Positions 11,800 through 23,651 of a stretch of 64,000 bases of DNA are shown piece after piece; within the stretch, counting starts at the first letter, position 1, and every line of letters starts with the position of its first letter. Below the pieces are notes generated by a model. It was given only the letters and a program-made list of their open reading frames with translations. It did no database searches and was not told the origin of the DNA. Origin of the DNA: Lathyrus oleraceus (taxonomy: Eukaryota > Streptophyta > Magnoliopsida > Fabales > Fabaceae); contig NC_066579.1 in the NCBI RefSeq assembly GCF_024323335.1, forward strand, positions 240,721,652 to 240,785,651, written 5' to 3'. Made by a program: the position numbers and the translations under genes.

Positions 11800-13251
11800 C
11801 TAGAAACCATCATCCAAAGCTCTCGAGATCGGAAGATAAGCTGCACGAAGCCTATTCACCTCTCTCTCATAGGCTGCCTTCATATCCGCCTTCTCCTTGT
11901 CGAGTCGATCATACTTCCTCTTCCAAAACTTGGAAGACTGAGGAAGCAGAGAAGTAACCACATCATCAGGCTCATCGATAACCTGATGCTCCAGAAATTA
12001 TATCAATGCATCCTTATCTCTAAGCTGCTGAAGTAGCTTCTCTCGCTCACAGACCCAAGCACGTGAACGGTCTTCATCTCTCAACTCCTTTACTCCTTTG
12101 TTAAGGAGGGTTGAAGGCCCAACCATAACCATAGGTGTAGGTCTCGGATAGTCATAGGGCATGCGGTACTCATAAGCTCTCCTCCTCACCCACGAGGTGT
12201 AGGGTTCCAAAGCGATACAATTCTTCTAACCAAGCTCTTTCCTTCCCTTCCTATGGATCTTGCGCCAAGTGCGGACCATTCTGCCCATCTAGTTTTGGGG
12301 ATCTTTACCCTCTTGAAAGAACACACCTTCTAATAAAATGTTATTAGGTTTATCCTTTAAGGGGAACCCAAGTTGACGACGTGCTAAAATAGGGTTATAG
12401 TTAATTCCACCACATGTACCAAGAAGAGGCACATTGGAGAATTCACCACAAGAGTCAATAATCTGCACACCATCATATACATGGTTATACCAAAAGATAT
12501 CATCATTAGTGAGAGACATAAGTCTCGTGGACCACCGTAGACATCCTTTGTTCTCCTTGAAGGCGAGCGTTTGTGGCAAGTGCGAAATAAACTACTTGTA
12601 CAACAGAGGCAAACAACATACAATGGTACCACCACTCTTTGCATTCCTCATATGCAAAGAGAAATAAGTGTCACCCAACAGACTAGGAACGAGATTAAGA
12701 GTAGAGAAAATCCTAATAGCGTTCACATCCACAAAATTGTCAATGTTGGGGAATAACACTAACCCATAGATGAGAAGTACAAATATGGCCTCAAAGGCGT
12801 CCTCACTCATGGCCTTCCCAAACATAGTAGCTTGAGCAATGAGGAAATCAGATGGGAGGCCTTGAATTCCACCTTTGGTAGTCATATGAGAACCAATAAT
12901 AGATTCATCTATATGCAACAGATCAACAATCTCTTGAGAAGAAGGAACTCTCTCCAAGCCACTGAGCGGCAACTGATCTAGGATAGGTATACCCACAAGA
13001 TATGCATACTCCTCAAGTGTAGGCAAAAGCTGGAAATTCGAAAAAGTGAAGCAACGGTACAAAGGATCATAGAACTGCACCAATACACTCATCATACCTT
13101 CATCCACCTGAGTAGCAAGAATAAACAGAAGCTTCCCATGGTGAGCTTTGAACTCCAAGGGATCTAATACATAGGATGTCAAACTCCTTAACTCTTTCAA
13201 GTCGGGTTGTCTGAAACTGTACTTCTTCGTATTCCTTCTTTGCTTATCCAT
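11800..13251 (-). pseudogene. Ogre ORF1 (extra ORF upstream of gag)
   Basis: One minus-strand frame of about 480 codons starting MDKQRRNTKKYSFRQPDL and ending ...RALDDGF at a TAG at 11,800-11,802. It has in-frame stops at 12,592-12,594, 12,289-12,291, 12,226-12,228 and 11,998-12,000, so it is dead. The N-terminal 220 residues contain the motif TLEEYAYLVGIPI and a hydrophobic C-terminal half. This fits the ORF1 protein of Ogre elements, which resembles the plant-mobile-domain/DUF7745 group; its function is unknown. The C-terminal part (KEKADMKAAYEREVNRL) looks like a coiled coil. Position between a 900-bp leader and gag matches Ogre organisation. Confidence 0.82.
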
Positions 13252-14152
13252 GTCTGAAAATTTGCAAATAGACTTCTTAAGTTCCTTGAAATTTTCTCAT
13301 TGTTGATGATATGGATGCAAATGGATGCATGAATGCATGGATGCAACAATCACACTCAAGGATCAAGCAAATCACACCACACAAAGGTCACGGGATGGAT
13401 CAAGTCATCCTCAATATCAATCATCCATTTTGGTGGATTATGGTTTACACCTTATCAACACCCAAGTTCCATTGATATTGAGGATATACGAGAAAAGATC
13501 AACTGCGAATCAAGGGTTTGTTGCAAGTCACGAGCATGGAGTCTTGGTTAAGAACCACCCAAAGGGAGTGTATTATGGTTAAACCTGACAATCATGTTCT
13601 ATAAGAAGTTCCCATAATCATCATCCCATCTTTCGGATATTATCGGATAAATGACTACTCGTATTCCAAAAATATTCTCAAGAGAGACTCTTATGAGTGT
13701 AGTATCGCGTAACAATCGTATCAAATCTTACACTTGAACGAATTTCGCACTACATCCTAAAAATAGGCCAAGATGGGCTAGGTAATCTAAGGTCCTTGGC
13801 TTCTAAGGTCTATATGCGAAAGAGTAATGCCTAACCACGACTACTCGTGTGACATTATTGATCCCAACATAACCTCCACCAAGTGAATGGGCTTGCAAGT
13901 CAACTTGCTAAGGAATAACTCCACACAAGTTAACAAGACTATGCCATTCTCCTATCATAAATGCCCTCGAGTTCGGGTATAGAACTCATCTCACGAGAGA
14001 CCACCAAGCACACAAGCAATTGATATATCAAGCAATTCATATATTACAAACAATACAGTCATCCCAAATTTGCATAAAAATATGTCACAAAATAAATATA
14101 AACATACAATACAACAAAGGTAAAAAGTAAGCAAGACCCACTAGGCAAATAT
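13252..14152 (-). other. Ogre leader between PBS and ORF1
   Basis: About 900 bp without a convincing gene. Small open frames exist on the plus strand near 13,325-13,582 but show no domain. Its place between the PBS and ORF1 makes it the 5' untranslated leader. Confidence 0.5.
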
Positions 14153-14170
14153 TCCCCAGCAGAGTCGCCA
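14153..14170 (-). promoter_or_regulatory. Ogre primer binding site
   Basis: Minus-strand TGGCGACTCTGCTGGGGA begins 6 bases inside the LTR end (which reads ...CCCCGCTACA on that strand). It starts with TGG, complementary to a tRNA 3' CCA. This sequence is typical of Tat/Ogre elements, usually assigned to tRNA-Arg. Confidence 0.85.
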
Positions 14171-14176
14171 CTTTTC

Positions 14177-15136
14177 TGTAGCGGGGTATTCGTCGTTACC
14201 TTTAGATTTATTGACTAAATCAAAAGCAAATCATACAATTCGAGTCACCACCACACTTCTATTTATCCAAAGGAAAGCTTAGAAAGCGAACAAAAACCGA
14301 GAAGTTTTATCAAATCAAAAACCAATAAAAATGTGGGAGATCTGGGTAAGGGGGTTGGTTATGCAATGGGAAGGTTTTAAGCACCCAAAACATCCTTAGT
14401 ACTCTAAGGGAGCCCTTTTTAAAAATGTTGTATGGTAGGTTGGTATTTGTGAAAATATTTGTGCAAACATTATCGGGGAGATGAGAAAAGAATATACAAG
14501 TTATTTACAATTTTGTGTTTGAATGGATAAACCCATTGCCTACGTACCATCTTAAAAAGGTGGGATTAAAACCTCGTAGTTCGGGGTAAAAATCTCAAAA
14601 GAAGTTGGTGAATTGATTGGTCAAAAGCCTTAAGGTCTTTTGTTATCAAAGGGAGAAAACTCAACCTAAATCACAAATCCACCATGTGAGGAAAGCTTCA
14701 ACATGCTAGTGAGGGGTTAACCCTATAATAAGCATGGAAGTCTTATAATCCAACACTAAGGATACGGGTGAGTATTATATCAACCTCTAGGATAACTCAA
14801 ACCTAATAGCTAATGTTTATGAAAATCCTTAACACAAATGGTCATTGGAACCACAAAACAATTTGAATGAGTTGTATTTACAAATGAAAATTATTCACAA
14901 CATAAGGTCAAAGTTGACTTAAGATTCAATTCAAAATAAGTGTTATGAAAAGAGTTTGAAAAAAATCAAAGGCATAGTGCCTAGGTTTCTAATTTTGAAA
15001 GCAATGTTAATGTTTTCACAAAAAGGTTTGGCTTGGGTTAGAGCGGAGAGAAGAAGAGAAGGGCTAGGTCCTAAACATGCAAAGATGAGGGAAGAGAAAT
15101 AAAACCACTTGGAGTTCCCTTCTTGAGATCATAAGA
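14177..15136 (-). repeat. Ogre 5' LTR, truncated (960 bp)
   Basis: On the plus strand it begins TGTAGCGGGGTATTCG, the reverse complement of the LTR 3' end. The first 250 bp are recognisably similar to the inverse-oriented sequence at about 45,680-45,925. Ogre LTRs are usually several kb; this one stops abruptly at 15,136, where the copia LTR begins, with no TG start, so its upstream part has been lost. Confidence 0.85.
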
Positions 15137-15943
15137 TGAGTCTGAAGAGTGCACTATACGGTTTGATGATCCCTCACTCTAATGCAATCAGTATCAGGAA
15201 GACATCAAGAACCTCTGAAGCCAATCATCCTTCAGCAACCTTCTGAAGATGCACACGTTGAACAGAAACTCTGATCTCTGCACTCTGATTCAGAAACCAT
15301 CAATAAAGACCTAGCTATGAAGTTTTCCACTTATGGAAAGAATCTATTTTTGGAAGAAAGTTAACGCGGCCCAAACTTCTATGGAAAGAACAAAGAGATT
15401 AATTACAATAAACGTCCATCATTGCCAAGATTCTTTTCATCCAACGGTCTCTTCAAGAAAACCCTTATATATATGATGGATCATCTTCACAAAGATCAAC
15501 GAAACATACAAGAATACTGAAATCAATCTCAAATTCCTAATTCATTCTCCTTCGCACGAGTTGTTGCTCTAAAGTGTGAATCATCCTTCTGTTATTATTT
15601 TGTGTACTCCTGCTTACCTAGAAGCACTAAGCACATAATTGTATTTTTCATTAAACTGCTGAATTTTCCTCAAGTGACTTGTGAAGTCTGTAAACTTAAG
15701 AGGGCTAAGAGATCTTTATCTTCTTAGACGCTCATATTGTCATCTTTCAATATTAGTGGATTAAGTCCTTGTTGAAGGCGAAATCACCTTGGTCGGGTGG
15801 ACTGGAGTAACTTTGAATTTCAAGCGAACCAGAATAAACTTCTGTGTTGATAAATTTACTTTTTCGCACGTCTTCTATCTGCAAAAGTTTTTATTATTCG
15901 TTAAAACAATTCAAACCCCCCTTCTTTTTTTTCTCAACCTTCA
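15137..15943 (+). repeat. SIRE-type copia 5' LTR, 5'-truncated
   Basis: Matches 23,900-24,706 over exactly 807 bp, starting TGAGTCTGAAGAG versus TGAGTTTGAAGAG and ending CTCAACCTTCA. The 3' LTR extends 248 bp further upstream, to 23,652. A TATA-like TTATATATATG lies at about 15,465. The LTR is followed by the PBS after two bases. Confidence 0.9.
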
Positions 15944-15945
15944 AT

Positions 15946-15960
15946 TGGTATCAGAGCTAC
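15946..15960 (+). promoter_or_regulatory. Primer binding site, tRNA-Met type
   Basis: TGGTATCAGAGCTAC directly after the 5' LTR end (CCTTCA plus AT). TGGTATCAGAGC is complementary to the 3' end of plant initiator tRNA-Met and is the usual PBS of SIRE elements. Confidence 0.9.
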
Positions 15961-16027
15961 GACTTTGTTATTGATTTTCTAATCAAACACTTAACAGTGT
16001 AGAGAGATCCAGCGTGAGAAAAACATT

Positions 16028-17340
16028 ATGGCCAACACCAATGAAAGAGACAGTTACAATGCCAAACCTCCAGTTTTTGATGGAGAAAAATTAGATTACT
16101 GGAAAGATAGAACTGAAAGTTTCTTTCTGAGTTATGACGCTGACCTATGGGACATAGTTACTATTGGCTATGTACCTCCTTTATCTGATGCTGGTATTGT
16201 TATTTCCAGAAACAAGATGACGGATGACTAGAAGCGTGACTTTAAAAATCATCACAATCCAGAACAATATTGTTGAATGCTATTTCCTACAATGAATATG
16301 AAAATATCACCAACAGGGAAACTGCTAAAGAAATACTTGACTCCCTAAGGATGACTCGCGAAGGCAACTCATAAGACAAAGAGACAAAGGCTCTGGCTCT
16401 AATTCAGAAGTATGAAGCTTTCAAGGTGGAGGACGACGAAGCTATAGAGGTAATGTTTTATAGATTTCAAACTTTAATTGTAGGACTCAAGGTTCTGGAC
16501 AAAGGCTACACAACTGCAGATCATGTCAAAAAGATTGTCAAAAGCCTACCAAAGAAGTGGAGACCTATGGTCACTGCATTAAAACTATCAAAGGATTTGA
16601 ACAACATAAACCTGGAAGAACTCGTCAGCTCCCTCAGAAGTCATGAGATAGAACTTGAGGAAGATGAGCCCCAAAAGAAGAACAAATATGTAGCCCTGAA
16701 ATCCAGATCTGAGAGACGTAAACCAGAAAGGAACAAAGCCCTCCAAGTTGAAAAAGAAGACAATAACGACTCTGAAAAGGAAGATTCTGACGATGAGGAA
16801 GAATTATCCCTTCTGACCAGAAGAGTGAAACCCAAGGGAGATCGCTCAGAATCAACCTCTAGAAGCAAATCAAACAAAGAGGTAACACGCTATGAATGTA
16901 AAGAAATAGGTCATTACATAAATCAATGTCCAAAGCTCAAGAAAGAAAGCTCCAGGAGAGAAGGATTCAAGAAAAAATCCTTCAAAACTAAGAAGGGACT
17001 CATGGCCACCTGGGACGACTCTGAATCTGATGCCTCAGAATCAGACTCTGGAGAAGAACAGGCAAATGTGGCACTCATGGCTACCGCATCTAGAAACTCA
17101 TCAGAAAGAGAATCTGATCCTGAAGAGGTATTTTCTGATCTTTCTCGCTTTGACCTTGAATCTTGCCTTTCTGAATCTCTAAACTCATATCAGAAACTTA
17201 AACTCAAGGTTTTAAGAAACTCTGGGAGAACTAATCACAAAGGACCCAAAAGATTTTGGCTACCAAAGGATAAGATAGTTTATGTTGCAGATATCCTATG
17301 CAGCAGAGTTAAGACACCAATCATGGTACCTGGACTCTAG
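16028..17340 (+). pseudogene. Copia (SIRE-type) gag
   Basis: Begins with the gag N-terminus MANTNERDSYNAKPPVFDG and WKDRTESFF, typical of plant copia Gag. The first frame stops near 16,231; the homologous continuation lies in another frame, open again from about 16,426 (KALALIQKYEAFKVEDDE...). There is a long acidic/lysine-rich linker, then the zinc knuckle. In the knuckle the first cysteine is replaced: RYECKEIGHYINQCP instead of CxxC. The part between the acidic LSESLNSYQKLK and the KTPIMVPGL motif looks shortened. Gag would package RNA; this copy cannot make the complete protein. Confidence 0.85.
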
Positions 17341-20300
17341 GTGCTCACGACACATGATGGGAAGAAAGCATATGTTTCAAAGCCTGGAACTTAAGGATGC
17401 TGGCTTCGTATATTTTGGAGGAAATCAGAAAGGAAGAATTAGAGGCTCTGGAACTATTGGTAATGGATCTCTTCCTTCTATATCTGATGTTCTCTATGTA
17501 GAAGGATTAATGCATAACATATTATCAATAAGCTAATTAAGTGATAACGGTTATGATATAAACTTTAATAAAAAAACATGTAAAGAAATTAATCAGAACA
17601 ATGGAACAGTTCTATTCACTAGCAAGAGGAAAAATAACATTTACAAAATAAATCTTCCAGATCTAAAAGATCAAAACGTAAAATGTTTAATGTCTGTAAA
17701 CAAAGAGCAATGGGTATGGCATAGATGCTTGGGTCACATTAGCATGATAAGAATCTCTCAGCTAAATAAACTCGAGTTAGTCAGAGGTCTACCTAAACTG
17801 AAGTTTTCTTCAGATGCTCTGTGTGAGGCATGTCAGAAAGGAAAATTTTTAAAAACATCTTTTAAAAAGAAAAATGTTGTTTCTACCTATAAGCCTCTGG
17901 AACTTCTTTACATTGACCTGTTTGGACCTGTTAAGACAGCTTAAGTCAATGGAACGAAGTATGGACTGGTCATTGTTGATGATTTTAGTTGCTGGACATG
18001 GGTAAAATTCCTAAAGCACAAGAATGAGTCTCACTCTGTATTCACTAGCTTCTGTTCTAAAGTGCAAAACGAATTTGACTCTAAAATCATCAGAGTCAGA
18101 AGTGATCATGATGGCGAATTCAAAAATAAGTTCTTTGAATAACTTTTTGATACTAATGGAATATCCCATGATTTCTCCTGCCCTAGAACTCTACAACAAA
18201 ATGGAGTTGTAGAGAGGAAGAATATGACACTCTAAGAAATGGCCAGAACCATGATTAATGAAACAAATGTGGCTAAGCACTTTTAGGCTGAAGCAGTAAA
18301 TACAATATGCTATATTCAGAATAGAGTCTCTGTAAGACCTATTCTGGAAAAGACTCCTTATGAACTGTGTAAGGGAAGAAAACCCAACATTTCTTACTTC
18401 CATCCTTTTGGATGTTCCTATTTTATTCTTAATACTAAAGAACATCTGAACAAGTTTGATTCAAAAGCCCAAAAAAGTATTATGTTAGGATACTCAGAAC
18501 GCTCTAAGGGCTACATAGTATACAACACAGAAACCAAAATTGTGAAAGAATCAATACATGTCAGATTTCATGATAAGCTTGACTCTGAAAAGTCAAAGCT
18601 AGTTGAAAAACTTGCAGATCTGGAGATAACTCTTGCAGGTTCTGACGAAAAGACTAAAGAATCAGAGGAAGCTGAAAAGCAAAATCCAGAAATCACTGAA
18701 ACATCAACTATCTAGAAGAGATCAAGAAGTCGTCCACAAATCTCTGAAGAATTGATTATGGGAAACAAGGATGAACCTTTCAGAACAAGATTTACATTCA
18801 AAGTATCTGAAGAAACTCCTCTGGGATTAGTATCTATGATTGATCCTACTTCCTGTGATGAGGCACTTCAAGACAATGGCTGGATTCTGGCAATGAAATA
18901 AGAACTTGATCAATTCTCAAAGAATTACGTCTGGGATCTTGTTCCAAAACCAAAAGGAACTCATATTATTGGAACAAGATGGGTATTCAGAAACAAACTA
19001 AACGAAAAGGGAGAAGTAGTCAGAAATAAAGCACGACTGGTAGCACAAGGTTACAGTCAATAAGAAGGCATTGACTACAACGAAACCTTTACTCCAGTCG
19101 CCAGGTTAGAATCCATTCGCTTACTTGTATTATTCGCTGTAAATCATTCCATCAAATTATATCAGATGGATGTCAAGAGCGCATTTCTTAATTGTTATAT
19201 ATCAGAAGAAGTGTATTTTCATCAACCTCCGGGTTTTGAAAACTCTAAATGTCTAGAACATGTTTTTAAACTGAAAAAATCCTTGTATGGTCTAAAACAA
19301 GCTCCTAGAGCTTGGTATGAAAGACTAAGCAACTTTCTTTTGGAACATGATTTTATTAGAGGAAAGGTTGACTCTACACTTTTCTGTAAAAACATTAGAA
19401 ATGATCTAATGATATGTCAGATATACGTTGATGATATAATTTTTGGTTCATCCAACCCCTCTATTTGTCAAGAATTCTTTGAGTTAATGCAGGCGGAATT
19501 TGAAATGAGTTTGATGCAAAAACTAAAATTCTTTCTGGGAATTCAAATTAATCAAGCTTCAGAAGCTACATATGTATATCAAAGTAAATACATAAAAGAC
19601 ATTATGAAGAAATTTGAAATGTCAGAATGCGAACCAGCAAAGACACCCATGCATCCAACCTGCATTCTGGAGAAAGAAGAAGTAAGTCAAAAGGTTTGTC
19701 AGAAGCTCTATCGTGGTATGATAGGCTCTCTTCTCTATCTGAAGGCCACATAGCTAGATATTCTTTTTAGTGTATATCTATGTGCCAGATTCCAATCAGA
19801 TCCAAGGGAATCTCATTTAACAACAGTTAAAAGAATCCTAAGGTATCTGAAAGGAACACCTAACCTTGGCCTGATGTACGAGAAAACATCAGAGTATAAG
19901 CTCTCTGGATATTGTGATGCAGATTATGTAGGGGACAGAAGGGAACGTAAAAGCACATCTAGAAACTGTCAGCTCTTGGGAAACAATCTTATATCTTGGG
20001 CCAACAAAAGACAATCAACCATTGCACTTTCTACTGCAGAAGCAGAATATATATCAGCTTCACTATGCACTACTCAGATGCTCTGGATGAAACATCAACT
20101 AGAAGATCTTCAGATATATAAGAGTAACATTCCTATCTTCTGTAATAATACTGCTGCCATTTGTTTAAGTAAGAACCCTATTCTGCATTCTAGAGCGAAG
20201 CACATAGAAATAAAACATCACTTTATCACAGACTATGTTCAGAAAGGGGTAATCTCTTTAAAATTTATAGATACAAACCATCAATGGGCTGATATCTTCA

Positions 20301-20371
20301 CAAAACCCCTTGTCGAAGATAGATTCTCATTCATTCTGAAACACTTAAAAATTGAAAAATTCCCAGAATAA
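17282..20371 (+). pseudogene. Copia (SIRE-type) pol: protease, integrase, RT, RNase H
   Basis: One frame with at least six stops. Protease: WYLDSRCSRHMMG, where the active-site D-S-G is D-S-R. Integrase: HRCLGHISMIRIS ... CEACQKGK (HHCC) and core start [43 protein letters not shown] and the active site YVDDIIFGSS. RNase H: SGYCDADYVGD, STAEAEYISA and the C-terminal KHIEIKHHF. Stops include those near 17,536, 17,942, 18,899, 19,061 and 19,751; several fall in otherwise conserved motifs. The frame ends near 20,371, then the env-like region begins. Confidence 0.9.
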
Positions 20372-20810
20372 ATCAAACGTGCTTCTCTGAAATGGAAAAA
20401 TAAGGCTCTGAACGTAACATCTGGTATCTGGATCTGACTCTGATACTTCTACCAGTTAGGAGTCATCTGAATCAGAAATCCTCAGGATACAATCCCTTGG
20501 TATTCCTGAAGATCAGATAGATCAACACGTGGGTTCTCTTGCGTCTGACTTTGAATATTCTAGACACCTGTCTAGCAGAAATCAAGAGACAGACCCTTGA
20601 GATCTCCTCGAGCAGTATGCTGATTTATGGATTAGACATCCATCATTAGCTGTAATCAATGTCTCCCCTAACGTGTCAACTATCTTTCTATGCCATCATT
20701 ATTTTTAACTATTCACCTTCTATCTAACGATGTTGTTTTGCATGCCTTATATTTGTACTTATAGTTTCCACACTTCACACTTTCACACTTTTCACTCACG
20801 TCTTACACAA

Positions 20811-20860
<50 letters not shown>

Positions 20861-20905
20861 CATTCTCAAAGTTCTTCAACATTCTTCAACAACTTCATCT
20901 TCTTC
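20372..20905 (+). other. Spacer between copia pol and env-like ORF
   Basis: No gene seen. It contains SIRE-type non-coding sequence and a pure CT microsatellite (20,813-20,857). Confidence 0.5.
20813..20857 (+). repeat. (CT)n microsatellite
   Basis: About 22 uninterrupted CT units, just upstream of the env-like ORF start. Confidence 0.97.
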
Positions 20906-23198
20906 ATGGATTCCCAACAAAAATTCGTGTACAATTACTCACAACAAATGGAATCAACAGAGCAACCTCCAAGTTCTTCTTAACAAACCACTACAATAAC
21001 CGGCGTTGTCTCCACTCCCATTTACAAAGAACCCCACATCTTGGACCGTGAACCCCATATCAACCTTGCCACCCCGTTTGACAAGCTTGAAATCTTGTAT
21101 GAATCCCTGGTGGATTTTGAAAACATGAAGAGAAATGGAATAGACCTCACTGAAGAACTCAGAAAGAAAGGGTGGGAAACCTACTTTTAAAGGCTCTATG
21201 GTCCCGTCTATACATATCTGGTCAAGGAATGGCGTTTTGCAGATTCAGATGATCACTACATCGTGTCCCATGGTCTGGGGGTGAAGATCGTCATCACAGA
21301 GAAGTCTATTGCCTCCCTTCTGAACATGGAGAAGGCAAGGGGGAGATGGATTTACAATATAAACCCTTGGGAAAAATATATGTCCTAGGAAATTTCCCCA
21401 ACTATCTTCAAACAGAATGTTGAAGGTAATTCTTCTAAGAACAAGGAACTTCACCAGAGCCTCAGAGTCTGGCTGAAGATCATTCTGGGAACTATTCATC
21501 ACCGCCCAGCGTCCAACTCCTCAGACTACATTAACACTGAACAGAAGTGTATACTCTACTGCCTCCAAGGCTCAAGCTGAATCTTCCAGCGCTGTTGTTC
21601 AAGCACCTGAGGGACTCTGTAAGAGACACCAGGAACAACATGAAGCCCATAACTTACATCCCTATGAGAAGGCTGATTTATGACGTTCTAATAGAGAGCG
21701 GGTTGGTGGATCATCTGATTCACCATAATCTGATAGAGGATGTCACTGTTGACACTAGGAGACCTCTGAACGCATGAAATCTGAAGAGCATGAGGGTAAT
21801 TTAGCATATTCGGTGAAGCCTTCATTGGACACCTCCTGGGAAGCACTACAAGATCAGAGGAAAATTCACAACGGCCTCTACCTCTTCTCAAAACTTGATC
21901 CTCCAAAGGTTGTTGCACACTATCTGCAGGATCTGGCCAGCCAAGGAGTGGATATCTCATAATTCTCTATGGATTGGTTGCCTGATCATCCACCAAATTT
22001 CATGAAGAGACAACGGGAGCCCTCTGAGAAATCAAAGAAGGCCAAGAAAGAAAAGTTGGGGGAACCTTCTGTATCAAGACCTCCTGTCCCTCTGATCGAA
22101 TCTCCAAGTAAGTTTATGCCTCCTAACTCTCCCTGTGTTCGTTTAAAGCAACTTGCTTCTTCCCTTCCTCAAACCTCACTCATCTATACACACTCTTAAC
22201 CCTCATCCTCCACTACCAAACCCTCTGAAACACCTACCTATAACCCCTCATCTCCCCCTCTTCAAAAATTTAACCTCACCGCCACAACCTAGCCCATCTC
22301 TGAAGAAGAAATGTTCAATGAACCAATATCACCACCCTCTTCAACATCCTCATCCCCACCATACTACACCATCTCCTATGAATCAGAGCCCGCTGACCCC
22401 CAATCTCCCACCTTGGCTCAGCTTCAGGCTCGTGCCCTTTCCACACACCAACAATCTGAACCAGAAGCCAACATTCCATCACCATCTGAACAACCAACAA
22501 CAACACCATCTGAAACTCCCATCGAAACAGCCTCTGAAAACCCTATCATCCATAACTCTGAACCTCCCGCTGAAACCACCCACACACCATCAGCATCTCC
22601 ATCTCCTACTCATGAACCATAACCTACCTTCCCCACCCTGGAAGAAGCAATTACTTTATTTGCTGAGTCTTCAGTAGAAAAGATCATATCACTATCTAAG
22701 AATTCTGGCATCAATGACAATCCCTCTGCAGTGAGGATTCACTGGAACAAAATGATTAGATGGATGACCCTCTGAGGCTTTTAAGCTGAAAGGCCTCTCT
22801 GAACAAGTCCGAAACGACTTCATCAGAGAAGTTGGAGAAAGGCTGCATGCACGTCTGGTCATATAGGCCAGAAGAGAAGCAGAAGAGAAGACTCGTTTAG
22901 AAGAAGAGAAAAGGGTTAGAGAAGCTGTAGAGAAGGTTGTTGTTGCTGCTACTGAAGCAAAAGCAAAAGCTGATGCTGAAGAGGTAACACGCATAACTGC
23001 AGAAGAAGCTGCAAAGGCAAGTACTGATGCTCTGACTCAGGGGGAGCAATCTCACTCTGATTTCTCTCCTCTTGTCCTGAATACTCTGGAAGACCTACAG
23101 AAGGAGAAACAGATAGTGAGAGCAAGACTGGATCAAAAGGACTCCTTCAACAACATTCAGAACCTACTGACTCAGTTAATCCAAAGGAGAAACAGATA
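20906..23198 (+). pseudogene. Env-like ORF of the SIRE-type element
   Basis: Starts at ATG 20,906 (MDSQQKFVYNYSQQMEST). Downstream are blocks such as EPHINLATPFDKLEILYESL, KEWRFADSDDHYIVSHGLG, KNKELHQSLRVWLKIILGTI and RDSVRDTRNNMKP. A Pro/Ser-rich stretch follows, then a coiled-coil-like region (about 22,860-23,010). The blocks lie in different frames with several stops. Legume SIRE/Maximus elements carry an ORF here that is often called env-like; no clear signal peptide or transmembrane segment is visible in this copy. A role as an envelope protein is unproven. Confidence 0.7.
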
Positions 23199-23637
23199 GT
23201 GAGAGCATGTTGAAGCTTTTCTTGTTGTTTTTCTTACTTATATACTATGTATTTTATGTTCTTCTCTCTGTTTTAAATAGCTGTTTATCTGTAATTCTAT
23301 TTCTCATACATGAATCTAATTTTGACTTCCCTATTATGTGCTAAGTCTTTTTGAGTCTGACAAAAAAGGGGAGAATAAAAACAGCTCTGATGAAAATATA
23401 TCTAAGCCTCTTGCTGCACTGCGCATATTTATCTCTTACGAAAATTCTAAGCTATGCAGGATAACATCCAAAGGTAAAAACTAGTTGTTACACAAGGAGT
23501 ATCTGGTAAGAAAATCTAAAAACCTGTTAAGATCTATCTCAGGGGGAGTCATCACTCATCTGACTCTGAGATGATTTTTTAAATTCTTATTGTTAGTACC
23601 ATTGTTTCATCATAACTCTGAGGTTTTTGTCATCATC
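23199..23637 (+). other. Copia 3' untranslated region
   Basis: No gene. AT-rich, with SIRE-type tracts such as AAAAAAGGGGAGAATAAA (near 23,363) and CAGGGGGAGTCATC before the true PPT. Confidence 0.5.
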
Positions 23638-23650
23638 AAAAAGGGGGAGA
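23638..23650 (+). promoter_or_regulatory. Polypurine tract of the SIRE-type element
   Basis: AAAAAGGGGGAGA ends one base before the TGTAAGAACAAG start of the 3' LTR, the usual arrangement for plus-strand priming. Confidence 0.85.
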
Positions 23651-23651
23651 T

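Larger units (their letters stand above)
1..15136 (-). mobile_element. Ogre-like Ty3/gypsy retrotransposon, incomplete
   Basis: Read on the minus strand from the right, the order is LTR (truncated), PBS, long leader, ORF1, gag, protease, intron, RT, RNase H, second RNase H, integrase and a long 3' non-coding part that runs off the left edge. The extra ORF upstream of gag, the intron between protease and RT, the second RNase H and the PBS TGGCGACTCTGCTGGGGA together are the known signature of Ogre elements (Tat lineage), common in Fabeae. The 3' LTR is not in the window. The copy is dead: ORF1 has at least four in-frame stops, gag-pol has a frameshift and several TAG/TAA codons, and the integrase is split by an AT-rich insert. 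Confidence 0.9.
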
